Assembly: GCF_021155765.1 (NCBI RefSeq)
Contig: NC_060116.1
Location: 16,184,584-16,248,583, forward strand
Length of the DNA stretch: 64,000 nt
Source: Diprion similis
Lineage: Eukaryota; Arthropoda; Insecta; Hymenoptera; Diprionidae
Direction: 5' to 3'
Below the pieces are notes generated by a model. It saw only the letters and a program-made list of their open reading frames with translations, searched no databases and was not told where the DNA came from. Position 1 is the stretch's first letter; the number at the start of each line of letters is the position of its first letter. Shown here piece by piece: positions 36,691 through 50,460 of this stretch. A program made the translations under genes and the position numbers.

Positions 36691-37333
36691 TAGACTGTAT
36701 CAAAAAAATTGACTATTTCTTTTTTTTAATGGTATACTGAAAATGTTGTTCAACATGACGAAAAAGAAATACCCTAAAAATTTCAGATTTTAATATTGAT
36801 ATTTAGAGGTGCCTCATCGCGATTTTCTACTTTCCATAAGAATAACATGGCAAAAATGGTTCTTGCTCCTTGCGATTTTTATAACTAGATAACGACGCGT
36901 CGTACAGAAAATTCATAAACATGTTTTTGTAGGAAATTGAACGTTCTACAAAAAAGGTATGTTGTCATTTTACGATAAATCTACTCCTTCAAAAGTTATT
37001 TGAGGTCCTTTGCTGATGTTTGACCTCAAATAACTTTTGAAGGAGTAGACTTATCTTAAAATGACAAGAGACCTTTTTCGTAGAACGTTCAATTTCCTAC
37101 AAAAACATGTTTATGAATTTTCTGTACGACGCATCGTTATCTAGTTATAAAAATCGCAAGGAGCAAGAACCATTTTTGCCATGTTATTCTTATGCAAAGT
37201 AGAAAATCGCGATGAGGCACCTCTAAATATCAATATTAAAATCTGAAATTTTGATGGTATTTCTTTTTCGTCATCTTGAACAATATTTTCAGTATACCAT
37301 TAAAAAAAAAAATTATCAATTTTTTTGATACTG
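36691..37333. mobile_element. Foldback (near-perfect inverted-repeat) element, family 2, copy 1
   Basis: A ~643-base palindrome: the left arm 36691-37007 is almost exactly complementary to the right arm 37022-37333, separated by a 14-base loop (ctttgctgatgttt). The left end begins tagactgtatcaaaaaaatt; the right end has ttttttgatac and then diverges. The arms differ at only a few positions plus T-run length. There is no open frame of note. Family copy 2 lies at 59809-60174. It is inferred to be a non-autonomous DNA transposon of foldback/MITE type. Confidence 0.92.
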
Positions 37334-38090
37334 ATATATATGAAACTTTGTATAATTCTGTGAAAATTGTTCTACAAGCAAATCATTCATTCTGCAATTA
37401 ATTAAACAAAGTAATTGTGAATTTTGAATTTATGAATTATGAAATTATGAATTTAGATGTATTGAGATATTGATTTATAGGGACTTTGATACTTTACACT
37501 GTAGCATTGAAACGCTGATGCAGTCGATGAAACTTACCAAAATAAGTGTCCAGGCTGATTAATTACTTTAAGGTTTGTCTTACATCCACTTTAGTTTTTC
37601 TTTTCCATCTCAAATTCACTCTCATCTTTCGCGACGAACAATTGAGGTCATTGAATTATATCTTCGTGTCTCGCACGCTCCTCTCTGTATACTTATCCGA
37701 GTTCTCTGTTCCTCGTCGATTGCAGTCTCATTATAATACCGTGTGTGCGACGTATGTCATTATTCGCGTTATCAGACACGATGTCCTGCAGTATCCTTCT
37801 TTCCAATCCTCTGACTCTTTCTCTAATCCTTCGATCCTTTGTCTCATCTACTACTGAAGTAGGTAGATGTTATTCGTTTATTGCCTTGTATACATATATC
37901 TATTACGTATGCATTATATGTATATACAATATACACTGTTGCGTATTAGGTAACCACCTTCGACCACCTTCTACTTACTGGTCTCCCTTCCCACGATAAA
38001 GCTTCCGCTGCTAAATTTCATCGACCTATCGACACAGGATGTGTACGCAGTGTTCATATATATGTATAGATTAAGTAATGATTACACGAG

Positions 38091-38109
38091 TGCTGCTGCT
38101 GCTGCCGCT
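38091..38109. repeat. Short (CTG)n / GCC triplet tract
   Basis: The sequence gtgctgctgctgctgccgct is one of several CTG-type triplet tracts in the long presumptive intron. Confidence 0.8.
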
Positions 38110-39448
38110 CCTACGGGATTGATTTTTTTCTCGACGGTCAGGAAGGGACAAAGACTCCTGCCGAACGCCCTGAATAGAGAATTACTGCTTTCTAGAATTG
38201 TTGTACGTATTACTCTGCATGGAGTTTGATTTCTCCAACTTTTAATTCTCTGCGCATTGTGAAATTATACATTATATGCATATATACATAATATATACGT
38301 ATGAATATGTATATGTGTATAATATATTAATGTAATGAATGATGGAGGAACGATCATATGACGAAACAAAAAAGCCAGACTTGATGTATGGATTCCTGTA
38401 GGTATAGCTATAGCTGTATGTACGTGTATTATGTAACACCGACCGACCCGCTTGGGAATGAAATTCGTCGGCCACGCTCGGCATTTCTCTCTAATTGAAA
38501 TGACCGAATTGCCATTCATGCGGGCTATTTTCATCATTCTCGAATTCCCGAATTAGTTTCACGTGTATAATTGTACAGGTATGTTACAGATATTTCTATA
38601 TACATAGTATGTGGGAAATAATTTTGGAGAAAATTTTTTATTTCACGCGACATGTTATTTATTACACTGCAATTCGGTGAACGTTAATTGAAAGACACCG
38701 ACGATGATTGCATTCAAAAGAATTAAACCGAAGAAGAAAAAAAAAAAAATAAATAAATAAATAAAATAACACTCTCGGGGGGAGGAAGAAAGCAGACGAC
38801 TGATTTTCCATGCCCAGAATCGTCTTGTGATCTCTGGAAATCAATGTTCTTTTCTTTTCTTTTTTTTCTTTTTTGTGTAACGACGAGTTCTAAGGAGGAA
38901 GAAAAACGAGGACGAGAGACGTGGGTACACCTCGGTATCTATAGAACCCTTATATCTATACGTCATATCTCCTAGCCTTCGGTGATCTCTCGGAGACGAT
39001 CGAGAGGAGGGGAAAAATGTATTCGTGGTAAAGATTCTGGAAGAATGGAGAGTTTGGAGGAGGCTTGGGAAAAAGTTACGTAAGGAAGGGGCGAGGGGGC
39101 GGGGATGGGGGTTTCTAGTGGATTTTCACAACCGCTTCGGTCTCCAAGGGGACTCAGCGTCGAATCGTCGAATCGGCATTGCGACGCTTCGCGAACCAGG
39201 GAGTAAACCAATCGAACCGAAGTAATCAATCCAGAGTTTTATTGGTTCTGATCTATTTGAGGAGAAAACCTGGTGGATGATGAAAAATCCACGGTTCTTG
39301 GATTACCGACATTCTTCTCTTTCCTTCCGTGCGAGCGGCCAGGTTTTCTTTTTTCTTTTTCTGTAAAAAGATTCTGGAGAGGAAAAAACAAGAGTCGGGA
39401 AAATAATGAAAATTAAACGTGTGGAAAATATTTATTATGTATATATAT

Positions 39449-40035
39449 TAGGGTGGCGCAAAAAAACCGATTATTTTTTTTTTTTTTTCGAGTCTCGTGT
39501 GACAAAATGTTAGTTTTAGATGTTTTAAGAGCCCACTCCAAAGGACAGCTCAAAAAAAAAATTTTAAGAGGTCGCTCCAAATTTTGAAAAATGTCAAAAA
39601 ATTCAATTAAAAAAATTATATTTTCAGTATTTTGTTTGATTTTTAATTCACGTCGTGGTGTATTGTTATCGATTCTTTCTTACTAAATTAAAGAAAAAAA
39701 ATTTATGAAATTTTAATACGAATATTAAAAGGTTGCTCGAAAAGATCTAAAGAAATGCGCCAAAAAATTGAAAAAAAATTATGAGCTACCTTTCAAAATT
39801 CAAATTTTGAACTGAAACTTTCGGAAACTTATTTTTTTTGTCTGTAAAATTATACCGTAACGAGAAAAAAAATCGATTTTTGACGATTTCTGACGTTTTA
39901 AAAAATGTGAAGCGACCTTTTAAAAATTTTGTTTGAACTGTCCTTTGGAGTGGGCTCTTAAAACATCAAAAACTAACATTTTGTCACACGAGACTCAAAA
40001 AAAAAAAAAACAGTCGGTTTTTTTGCGCCACCCTA
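39449..40035. mobile_element. Non-autonomous inverted-repeat element, family 1, copy 2 (complete)
   Basis: This 587-base element begins TAGGGTGGCGCAAAAAAACC and ends GGTTTTTTTGCGCCACCCTA, flanked on both sides by TA repeats, which fits insertion at a TA or TTA/TAA target. The terminal inverted repeats extend about 150 bases with scattered mismatches (gtgacaaaatgttag against ctaacattttgtcac; cccactccaaaggacag against its complement). The middle is unique and AT-rich, and matches copy 1 at 34323-34926 in reverse orientation. No protein is encoded. Confidence 0.93.
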
Positions 40036-43000
40036 ATATATATACATACTTTTTACCTGTGCGATGAGCGCGATTATTCATGAAACATGATTGTGTTCCA
40101 TTACAATGTTTGATCCGATATGATTTATGACGTCGTGCATGTGCAGCCTTCGTTACCTTTAATCACGATCTAACCTTAAACGGGGTTGCATTTATCAAAA
40201 GCTGAATTTAAACTCTTCCGACAGCCGATCCTTCAACGTCTTTTCGCGGAATCTCGCATCATGCTTGCCTACCTGCACTGTCTAATCGGCAACTGATAAC
40301 AATCAGCGGTTCGAATTCTTTGCCTATTATACCTTGGATTTATTTTCGAGATCTACACGCTTTCGTGTAGCCTTATATCATTGATGATTTTCACGATCCA
40401 AAGTCCGCACATCCATCTTTAATCTTCAAACACATTCGAACCGTTATAGTTTCTTATATTCGTTTGCGGTAAAAGGTCTGTATCAATTCATCACTGAGTG
40501 CGACAATTTAATTGTGACATTTGCAAAAGCCTGCAGGCAGTAATTAATGTAATTCCGGGTTGAATCAGGTCATGAAGTAACGTAATTTCAGGCATACGAT
40601 TTATCTAGTGTATAAATGAATATCGCAATTCTATTGAAAGTGAAGATAAGGACCAGATTTTTATTTCACTGATTCTCTTTCTCTGCTTATCTTCGAATAG
40701 GCTTAATTTTGAGAACAGTGTTGAAAATCATCTGGTTGTCGCTTTCATTTAGAGCGCAGAAAAAAAAAACGGCAATGTATACACACCTACGAATTATAAC
40801 GGATCGAAAAGTCCCTGCGGTAAAACAGAAACTGTGCCATGATATTTATTACCCGCTGGGAAGTCGTTCTTCTACCTCACAGGTGGTTTAATTATAATTC
40901 ACTTAAATGACAAGTTTTAATTTGCCACAAAATTGTGATTCAATGCGTGTTAAGTTATGCAAAAGTATATAACGTCACGTGCGGATGTAGATTTGTGTAT
41001 GTGATAATCATGGGTTCGTTGGCGTTATTATACGACCTCCAGTCTATACGTCCTGTCTCGGAAAAAGTGAAATTATTCCCAACTACATTAATTACAATTT
41101 AACAGAGACTCGGCTAAAACGGCCCGCGGTGATATACTTGATAATTACAACCAGACGAGAGTGAATATGAAAGTGAAAAATGAAATCACGCTGTTGTACA
41201 TAACAACAAACTCAACTCTAGCTTCTCACTTTCTTCACAATTCATTGATTTCCTCCGTCCTCGAGATCATTGATTATATATCAATTGATTAAATAAATTG
41301 CACCGCGTTTCTTCTGCCGTAATTTATTCTTGCATTTCACTTTGGTACCTAATCAACGTCATCCGTAGATTGGACAAAGTATCCTTTCACTCTCAAACAG
41401 CACATTTATACTTGACTCGAGAAACGGAACGGTGTTGTTGTCAAAACGTTTAGATAATAAATATACTCATAATATAAGGAAGAACCGACGATATAAGACG
41501 TGAAAATCGTTCTCCAATTTTTCCATATTGGAACTGCAGCAGTTGTATCGTTGAGGTCTCTAGAATAGAGGTAGCGAAGATGCAGGAGAGGAAATTACGG
41601 GCAAGTTTAGTAACCTCTGGGGAGTAGTCCAAGGTGTAGTTATAACCCAAGAGTACCACGTCTATATATCCATCTGTAAGACCGTGGCAATAATAACGCG
41701 GACCAGCAACAGCATGCCGGATTATAACCAGAACGTGATGGATGAAGAGGGACTCACCGAGCCGAAGTTAAGACAAGGAGAAACCAATATCAGAGAAAAG
41801 AGCGAAGGAGCTTGCGAGACGATCGTGAAGTTAAAAAGAAAAAAGAAAAAAGAAACGAGAAACGAGGAACGAGGAACGGGAAGGAAACGATGCGTGGTAG
41901 CAGAGTTTATGCGGTATTTTGGTGGGAAATTGAGCCGTGTTAAGCTGGATGGATGAACTCGGCTTCACCCTCAAACTTACAAACCCGCACATAAACCCTG
42001 AAATGCGACGAGATCCCTCTGCAGCAGCAACGAACGGAAGGAACTTAAACTTGTCTACCTGTGCAAATAGTATTTCCTCCGACCAACTTATACCGAATGA
42101 ACTTTTTCATAGATACGTACCTACGAACCTTCATACTTTCTCTGGTCGATGAAATCGATGATCTATTTAGACTTACTCACTGGAGGACACAAGCGTGGAT
42201 CTTGAGAGTTGGATCCAAGATCATGAGACAGGGTATAAAAGATTTATTTCCCGATGAAATCCTCGTGGTTTATAATTCTAGATGCAATGGACGATGGCAA
42301 TGGCTGTGCCGCCATTTTAACGTGGCTTATAACCTATAGCGAATAAGTCGGGAAGCTCATAAATGTTGGAGAGGAAGAAGAGAGACGGTCTTTGAACTAC
42401 TACCGGTGATGCGCTTCCAGCGATGGCTGGTTCATATCTATAGTTCATTCTTTTTCGACGATGGATGAAAGAGGGAAGTATAAAGTGGAAATATCGACTA
42501 AAGGAGACTTTGTTTGGCGTTTTTAAATCATTCATGTTCCTTTCAATGGACTTCACTAGCTTGACTCTCTCTCCAAGAGCTTCTCGAATGCAAAACCGGC
42601 GCCGTATAGCTGTACAGTGCAAACTAGCTCATGGTTATTTGAAACACAGCTAGGCACTGAAGTTTCGTTCTACATTTTCCACCATACGATGTGATGGTTA
42701 AGTTAAAAACACGAGAGTTCCGACCTCGATAAAAAGGTTTCCTTCACGGTTTCTCCCTTCCCAGCAGTTCCTACGAATTGCAATCGAGTCTAGAGCCTGT
42801 GACGATGACAATGAATTATCGTAACTTCCGTGAATATCGTTGTCGCTCCGCGACTAAGGGACGACTAGATGAAAGGCACTGTACAAGGCAAGATCCAACG
42901 GTAGTTCACCCAACTTTGCAAAGTTTCGAAGAAGAAGCCTTCGCGTTGGCCGAGTCATGATCTGATAATTCCGACAATTCCGACACGCGTCAAGCCTAGT

Positions 43001-43488
43001 CCTTTGCGATAAGGCAAGCTGGGCGGGGCGACCCTTGTTATTCCTTAAGGTTTGCTTCATCTTAGGGTGCCTTCATCGAAGCAAACGGAAATGAGGATGA
43101 AAGGGAAGAGGAAATACTGTAGGCGCTGCCTTCGAGATACGAGGAGAAGAAGAAGATGAAGAAGGAGAAGGAGAAGGTCGACCGTCCCGAGATGAATGCG
43201 GAACTCTCTGATAATATTTTCCCCTTAATTAATCAGGTCGCCTCAACAACTTGTGCTGCAGTATATAATATATATACATATATACACTTATATATTATAC
43301 ATATACTCGGTTCACTCTGCGCCACCGGGAGTCTTCGATTCGCAGTCCTGCAACGTTCAGCTTATACGTACTGAAAGTGAAATAAAAAATTCAGCAGGGC
43401 ATAATGGGAGTTCTCTGATCGTTCTTTCATTGCTCGAAATCTTGGTCTTAACGATACTTTGAAACTTTGAAACTTCCTCCTTACCTTG

Positions 43489-43491
<3 letters not shown>

Positions 43492-43528
<37 letters not shown>
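43492..43528. repeat. (CT)n then (AT)n compound microsatellite
   Basis: About ten CT units pass directly into about eight AT units. Confidence 0.95.
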
Positions 43529-44262
43529 GTTATGTACGTGTATATCTATGTATATCAGGAATGGTTTCAGTACATAAGCGATCAGTCGAATAAATCGGAG
43601 ATATATTCGTCTAGACTTTGATAGAATAATGCTTTGTGCTCATGATTTCAAGGTAAACGAATTTCTTGTTCAAAAATATGTAGAATAAATTGAAAACACT
43701 TTGTAGCGTGAGGAGGAAAAGGGCTGGTACTCGAATTCATTTTGCTTCTCATGCTTTTTTATGCTGTCATCGGACTAAACCGTGTCGTCGACGGACTTCA
43801 GTAGGATCCAGTTTCTATACACTCGGCACGACGACAGTCGCTTCACCTTGTGTAATACTTCCGCAAGGAAATGTCATTCGAAAGTTCTTCGACCGCGTTT
43901 TTGGCCGGCCGATTGATCACGCCCGAAACGGTATATGTATATATATATATTATTATTATATATACATACATATTATAACCTCTGCCTCCGCGAATGGCGG
44001 TCAAGGTTCGCATACGTATAATCGGATTATCGATATGCACCTGTGCCCAACCTGACAGATATCTATATTTGTATGTACATATGTGTGTGTATAATATATA
44101 TCGTTAAATACATGTGTGCAGTTTATGTATGGCATATAAACTCGCGCGTCTGATTGCGGCGGTTGAATTGTCACGTGGCGCGTGGGGCAAAATGAAGCAG
44201 CTGGAGAACGGATATTAACACGTCACCAACGAGGCGTAATTCCCGGCTGAGTTGGGTCCGAA

Positions 44263-44289
44263 TTTCTTCTTCTTCTTCTTCTTCTTCTT
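44263..44289. repeat. (TTC)n microsatellite
   Basis: Nine tandem TTC triplets. They account for the Glu-rich open frame on the minus strand here, which is not a gene. Confidence 0.95.
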
Positions 44290-44429
44290 TTTTCTTATTT
44301 TTTGCAGGAAGGATGGAACGAGACGAGAGGATAAAAGAAGGTCGCGTTATAAAAACTCTTGGTTCATATTGCACGTTTCCCGTTTTCTACTATGTTGCAA
44401 AACGTAGATATATATCATGGGAACTGGAA

Positions 44430-44472
44430 GAAAGAAAGAAAGAAAGAAGGATAAGGATAAGGATAAGGATAT
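44430..44472. repeat. (GAAA)n followed by (GGATAA)n
   Basis: Roughly five GAAA units are followed by about four GGATAA units, producing Lys/Asp-rich spurious frames. Confidence 0.9.
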
Positions 44473-46131
44473 ATTCTCTTGTGCGTTATCATGTTGTTGC
44501 GGTGGGCAAACGAGAGCCTTTACGCCCGCGCGTGACGAGAATTTAAATTTCCTCACTTATCGGGCGTACCGATATACCTATATATTATGTACACATCGGT
44601 ACGTACGTACTGTGGAAACTCACTGGGTTACATTTCGACTTAGAGCCTTTCGTCAGCGAAAATGCAGAGGAAAAAAAAAAAACAGATAGGAAACGTGGAA
44701 GAGGCAGTGAATTGAACGCTGTAGCGGGTAGAATGGAATGTGATGAACGGAAAAGAAGATGAAAAGGTTTTATAAATGGAAACGAGGTGTGAAAATATAC
44801 GCCAATTAATTATTTATATTTTCACCGAGCTGGTGGAAAAGTTTAATGATTTTTAGTTGGTTTAGTAAAGGCAAGTATCGTATTAAGATACGAGAATTTT
44901 AATACGAATGCAGAGAGAAAAAAAAAAAAAAAATGAACACATTGTGTGGAAGCCAGCTTATTGCTAGTTTCTCGATTTTCCGATTTTATTTTCGTTTAGT
45001 TTCACTCCGTGAATATTTGTTTATTACTCCGAAGATTGAAATTCTTTGAAATTTTTATTCTTCGTTATTTTCGTATCGTTGAATGTTTCTCACTTTTCAA
45101 CATTTCGCTAATGATTAATGTTGATATTGATAGAGAGAATTTTATTAGGACAATATTGTATTGAGTATTGAAAGAAAACAAATCTATTTTCATCGTATAA
45201 AAGTAATTTAGAATGAAAAATCTACGTAATAAACTTTGGTTTCTAATTTCAATATTTCATTGCCTCTGTCGGTTTCAGTAAAATCATCGCAGCTTATGAA
45301 TGTATCAAAGTGATTTTATGTATTCTGAGACTAGCTGAGACCAAGCGAGCAAGCGGGAAAGAGAGAGAGAGAGCTAGTGAGCCTCTGAAATGAGGTTCAA
45401 CGACTCATTTTAACCCGCGTAATTAAATCTAAACACCCGAGTAAATATATTGTTAGCGCTGTAAAACGTCTGCACTCAAGCGTCTCTATGCGCTAGGTGC
45501 TAAAAATAGAAGCAAAAAAAGAAAAATAAACAAATATGGTAAAATCAAAAAATATTCCGTGTGTTATGGAAATAAAGAGACCGAATCGTTTAACGAGACT
45601 CGTTTAAATATTTTCTAGTTCTCTTGGTTAAATTAATTATGATGCCGGCATATAATTATGACGCAAAATAATGATCGCGTTACGCGTGTTTTTTAATATC
45701 TTCCTTCGTTCGCACATAATTATGTATATCGCCCATTTGATAGGTGTAATATAGATAATAATATGACGCCTGCAGCTCGTTTCTAAGGCGATTTTCAAAA
45801 CGAGCGACAGAGAGAGAAATAAACGATAAAACGAAAAAATTAATAAAAACCGGTCACGGCTTATATGCGTATAATAGAGAATTGGCAGATGTGCACATAA
45901 GTAATAAGTATACATAAGTTTTTTATTACATACTTGTGGTCAATTTTACGTATATGTATAACAGAGAGACGGGCGCAAGGTATATATAATAACGGAAGGA
46001 CGACGGTGATGAAAATGGTAAGCGATCGTTTCCATAACTTTTATTATAAGGTCGGGTTCTGATCAATTGCGGTAAAAATGGAAGTGGAGGAAAAAAAGGA
46101 GACAGAAAGGATAAAAAAAAAAGAGGAAGAT

Positions 46132-46150
46132 AGAGAGAGAGAGAGAGAGA
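46132..46150. repeat. (GA)n microsatellite
   Basis: About nine GA units. A similar shorter tract occurs at 45360-45373. Confidence 0.9.
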
Positions 46151-46309
46151 ACAAATGTGGGGCTATTCAAAGTCCGCGCTCTTTTATCCTGCATGCGAAT
46201 CGTTTGTAGTCATAGTGGAATCTCGATAGAAAGTGACCATTCGCCATCGACCCATTCATTTCTACGTGTTTTATTCATGGGGGTTCCCCGTGTGCCCTCC
46301 CCCTCTCCC

Positions 46310-46331
46310 CCCTCCTCCTCCTCCTCCTCCT
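46310..46331. repeat. (CTC)n tract in a C-rich patch
   Basis: Seven tandem CTC triplets preceded by runs of C. A small pyrimidine-rich patch. Confidence 0.9.
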
Positions 46332-47760
46332 GCCACTCCTTCATCGCATAACGTAAGAGGAAGTTGGCAATTTCTCTTTGATCGATAACACGCCTAACGT
46401 ATAAAATCTACTGCATAGGTTGTATATATCGTACTTACATCGAGGCTTTTCAGGTAAATGGAATTTTTCCCCCTGCCCCCCACCTCCCCCCCCCCGTTCA
46501 TTTATCAACTAAAACGACGAGACATATCTAATTGATCGATTATTTATACCTATAATATGTCATGTTGTACTATAATATCGAGTCGTGAAAAATTCATTTT
46601 TTGGACAGAATTGATCGAGGATTTGAGGAAAAGAAACGAAACGATGAGAAATATTTGTAACGTTTTTTAGCAGAAAATGAGAAGCATTATTCGAAGCTTA
46701 CGCGTGCCGGCTTTAATTGGAACAATCATCGCGATTTTTTATTTTTCCATGTTCGATGGTTGGAGGTGCGCCGCTTATACTGGAAAAATCAGGCTTCAGC
46801 TTTTTTTTGTTTTTTTTTTAATAAAAAAAAAAAAAAAAAAACAATTTTAATGCCAATTAGTGTAAAGCAGAGGTTATCTCTGAGCTTTTCAAATTCTCGG
46901 AATCACGCCCCTGGTCATATTATTATATCAGCCTGCTTGTCTACCTGCCGAGGTAAATCCCTGATTAGAGAACAGCAAAAACGGCAGCTGCTGCCGTCTG
47001 TGTGGACCACAACCGGATTATTACAAAGCACCGACTATGATGATTATTATTCCGTAAGGCAGAAGTTGATGCTTTTAAATCTGATTTTTTTTTTCACTTC
47101 AATTTTATCGCGTAATATTATAATTATACGAGATTTCATAAATCTCTGTACAACATCTATCGTGTTCATCAGTGAAATTATCAGTAAAACGAATTTCCGG
47201 TTGGATGATTTTTGACTGTATTTTGTGGATATTATGAAAAAGGAGATTTTCACTCTATCGCATGGATGTTGCAAGAGAAATTAAAAACTCCCCTTGCATC
47301 CCTTCACATATTTTTCAGTTAGAGCTATTATAAATAAATTCTTTCGTAATTACACTTTGCGAGCATTTTTATAACGGATATTTTTCCGCAATCAATCATA
47401 CTTTCGTAAAGTAAAGAACGGAGGTATTATTGCGGAGTTTTTTTCGCACGTTCCCATCCACACAACACCTTGAGTCGCAAAATTGTATGTACCTTTTGCT
47501 GTGTGCTCTTTTCTGCTTCTAATGTTCTTATATAAATTACCTTGACAACTTTTATTTCATTCCATTTCTCGTAATAATGAGGCTCTTGGAACAATGTTTG
47601 TACCAAACAGTTATTAATCAGGAAAGTTTTCATCTCATTACTTGTACAAGTCTTCTCTCAGCAAGGCAATTTTGATAACAGTTCCCGCTTTCTCACCGAT
47701 AAAATCACAAGCCACGTGTTATTCAGGGTCCGCTGGTTGGCTTATCCACGAAACTTTAGA

Positions 47761-47799
47761 GTTTAGTCTAGTTTAGCTTAGTTTAGTTTCGTTTGTTTG
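47761..47799. repeat. Imperfect GTTTA-type tandem repeat
   Basis: Reiterated gtttagtcta / gtttagctta / gtttagtttc units. Confidence 0.75.
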
Positions 47800-49817
47800 A
47801 ACCGTTAATTGTCCCTCGTAAAATTTCGAAAAGAAAATCTCACCCTAAAGGCTTAACAACTTCACTCGGCCAATTACAAAGAAGAAAAGGGTGGAAAGGG
47901 ATAAACTGTTCCTGCGTGCAGAGTACCGTAATTAAGGACCTATCAAAGGTACACTCCGGTCAAATAGTTGTAGAGACAGAAATGTGATATAAGGAAGGTT
48001 TGAAAGTGCAACTGCTGATGGTAATCGAGTTAAATTTAGTTGAACTAATATTCCAGCGATACAGAAATACTTGGGGGAAAAAAAAAAATTTTGATTCCAA
48101 CTATAATAGCACAAATATCGATAATTTTAGAGAGATGGTATAATCGAATCATTAAATTTCTACAACAATCATGAAATTTGCGATCAAAATCAGTCCTAGT
48201 TGATTAAAATCGTTCCAACGTTGAGATTTTTTCACTGTAAAAATAATTCTCGGATCTCTTCAAAGTCGTGAATAATTATGATATCGTAGCGAAATTTACG
48301 GTTCATCGAAATATTTTTTCTATTTCGACGAAATATTCTCTCGACTAAATTTAACTCAATGAACTTCAATTGAATCTACTTTCAATCCTTCGTCGTATGA
48401 CGTTTCTGTCCTTACAGTTCTTTGACCGGACTGTACATTTGGTACATCCTCAAGAGCTCTTATACGGCATATTTTGGAAAGTGGTGTTAATGTGTCTATA
48501 ATTCAAAATTCGTTTTTCTCATTATTCATTCGCTCGTTTTTTTTTTTTTACGTGTACCGACCGATAGTAGCATTACAGTACGTTCTGGGTAGATGTCGGT
48601 AAGTGTCGGTAATAGGAATCTGCGCTTAGAACCGCCTCAGTTTAATTCTATCGATTTCCCCATCAATTTGTTGTACAGAAATAAAGTATTATTCTCGTTT
48701 CTAACTTACGTCGGGGACAGTTGTGTGTCAAAGGCGTAATAAATTTACAAGTTGTACGAAAAGCTTATCCATATGGATCCTTAAAAAGGCACGATTCGGA
48801 TTAGATTGTATGTACAACGTCGTTGCAACTGTAACGTGTCTGGTTTAACTTACAATTCCACGAGGCACGCGACTCGAGCTTATCGCTGGTAGCAAGATAT
48901 TATATAGTTACATACATATAATGCAAAATGCATGCATGCATAAAAAAAGTATAACATTATGAAAGACGACATCGCCGTAACGCTACATAATGGTATAATA
49001 CGTAGTAAAATCAAGTATACGGATCTCTCTCTCTTTCTCTCTCTTTCTAACTTTCTCCCTCTCTCTTTCCGTCTTTCTCTTCGGGTAAAATGTACCTAAT
49101 TTATTTATTTATTCTCCCGTTTATTCCCACCGCAGGCAGCTTAAGTCTGCACTTAGGTTTACCAAACTAGGTACATACAAATACATACACATACTAAGTA
49201 CATAAATACTTACATACACGCTTTCAAAATAGGGGGCTGTGTGTTACATCGGGTGTATAATATACCGCGTGAAACTTATTTTACGACTTTCCTGAATGAC
49301 TTTAATAACCCTCCACTGCTACAACGTACTGTCATCATCATTATACTTTGCAGCAGGTATAACCTATCCTCGTTATTTATTTATCTCGGCGAAATCAAAC
49401 CCTCCATCATCACATTGTGACGGGTGGTGTTCGTGTGTGTATATTCTTCGACTTTTTATCCTAACTATTCCCAAATTATTATTTATCATAACATACAATT
49501 TTTATATCATCGAAACGTGCAGTTTACTCGCAAAGAAAGAACTTTTTAATTTTTTTTTCCCTCTCAATCTTTTGTAGATCTAGTTTCTTCCTTCTTTCAT
49601 TCGTCAAATCATCAACTGTGTTGTTTTTGATTTTCGTCATCTTTCATTTCGACAGGATAAAATATGTGTTTTCCGAAGAAACTATTCGAACTAATAAAAA
49701 GAATTGTATCCTTCCGAAACATGCACCATCGTCATCGTAATTGTAATCGTATTAACCCCTCGTGTAACACCGTCGAAGAGGTATTTGGTTACTTTATTTT
49801 TCTCCCCTCTCCCCCCT

Positions 49818-49832
49818 CCCCCCCCCCCCCCC
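49818..49832 (+). repeat. Poly-C run of about 15
   Basis: A C homopolymer preceded by further C-rich pyrimidine sequence. It gives the poly-Gly stretches of spurious minus-strand frames. Confidence 0.9.
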
Positions 49833-50267
49833 GAAAATGTTGAGTCTCCGATATGAGAAAAAACACAACGACGAGTGAACCCTGCTGCAGAAATCGAGGT
49901 ATGGGAAAGGAACGAAGAATGCAGGGGAGCATGGAGACCCCATTTAGCGATGATCGATGGTCGCCGAGCTTCCTGGGTCGTCGCAAGTCTTGCACAACAC
50001 AGGCGGCAGCCAACCTGCACGCTTCTTCTCGGCGACGATATCCTGGTGATGAGAAGAGAGGAGAGGAGAGGAGAGAGGGGGAGGAGGAGGGGGAGGGGGA
50101 GGGCGGTGATGGGATCCCTCTCTCTTTCGCTCGACCAGGCCTCGCGGGTCGCGGTTTCTTGTCACTTGACGAGTTCCGCGTAAAAACTTGAAATTCCACT
50201 CGGCGACGATGGGCGGATGATGAGGGGAGGGATGGGAAACCGTCTCGACCCCATTACAACCACCCTT

Positions 50268-50292
50268 GCTGTTGCTGCTGCTGCTGCTGCTG
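50268..50292. repeat. (GCT)n triplet repeat
   Basis: Eight GCT/GTT-type triplets within a GC-rich island at 49850-50330. It is translated as poly-Ala in a spurious minus-strand frame. Confidence 0.9.
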
Positions 50293-50437
50293 TTTCTTCC
50301 GGCGCGGCGTTGGCAGAAGCTTCCGAGAACTTGACGTGACGCTTTCGCATTTTGACACTCGCGGTATTATCGGGAAAAAGAATTAGGCGTCTTTTCGAAA
50401 TGAGTAGAAAATGAAGGGAAAAGGACAAAAAAAAAAA

Positions 50438-50460
50438 ATAAATAAATAAATAAATAAATA
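50438..50460. repeat. (AATA)n microsatellite
   Basis: About five to six aaataaat-type tetranucleotide units following a poly-A run. Confidence 0.9.

Noticed and set aside
43690-44055. 121-aa plus-strand frame
   Set aside because: It runs through a TATATA microsatellite (Tyr/Ile repeats) and has no domain or splice support.
49789-50199. Overlapping 100-136 aa frames on both strands
   Set aside because: They are driven by poly-C, GGA and triplet runs; poly-Gly, poly-Ser and poly-Pro products with no domain.
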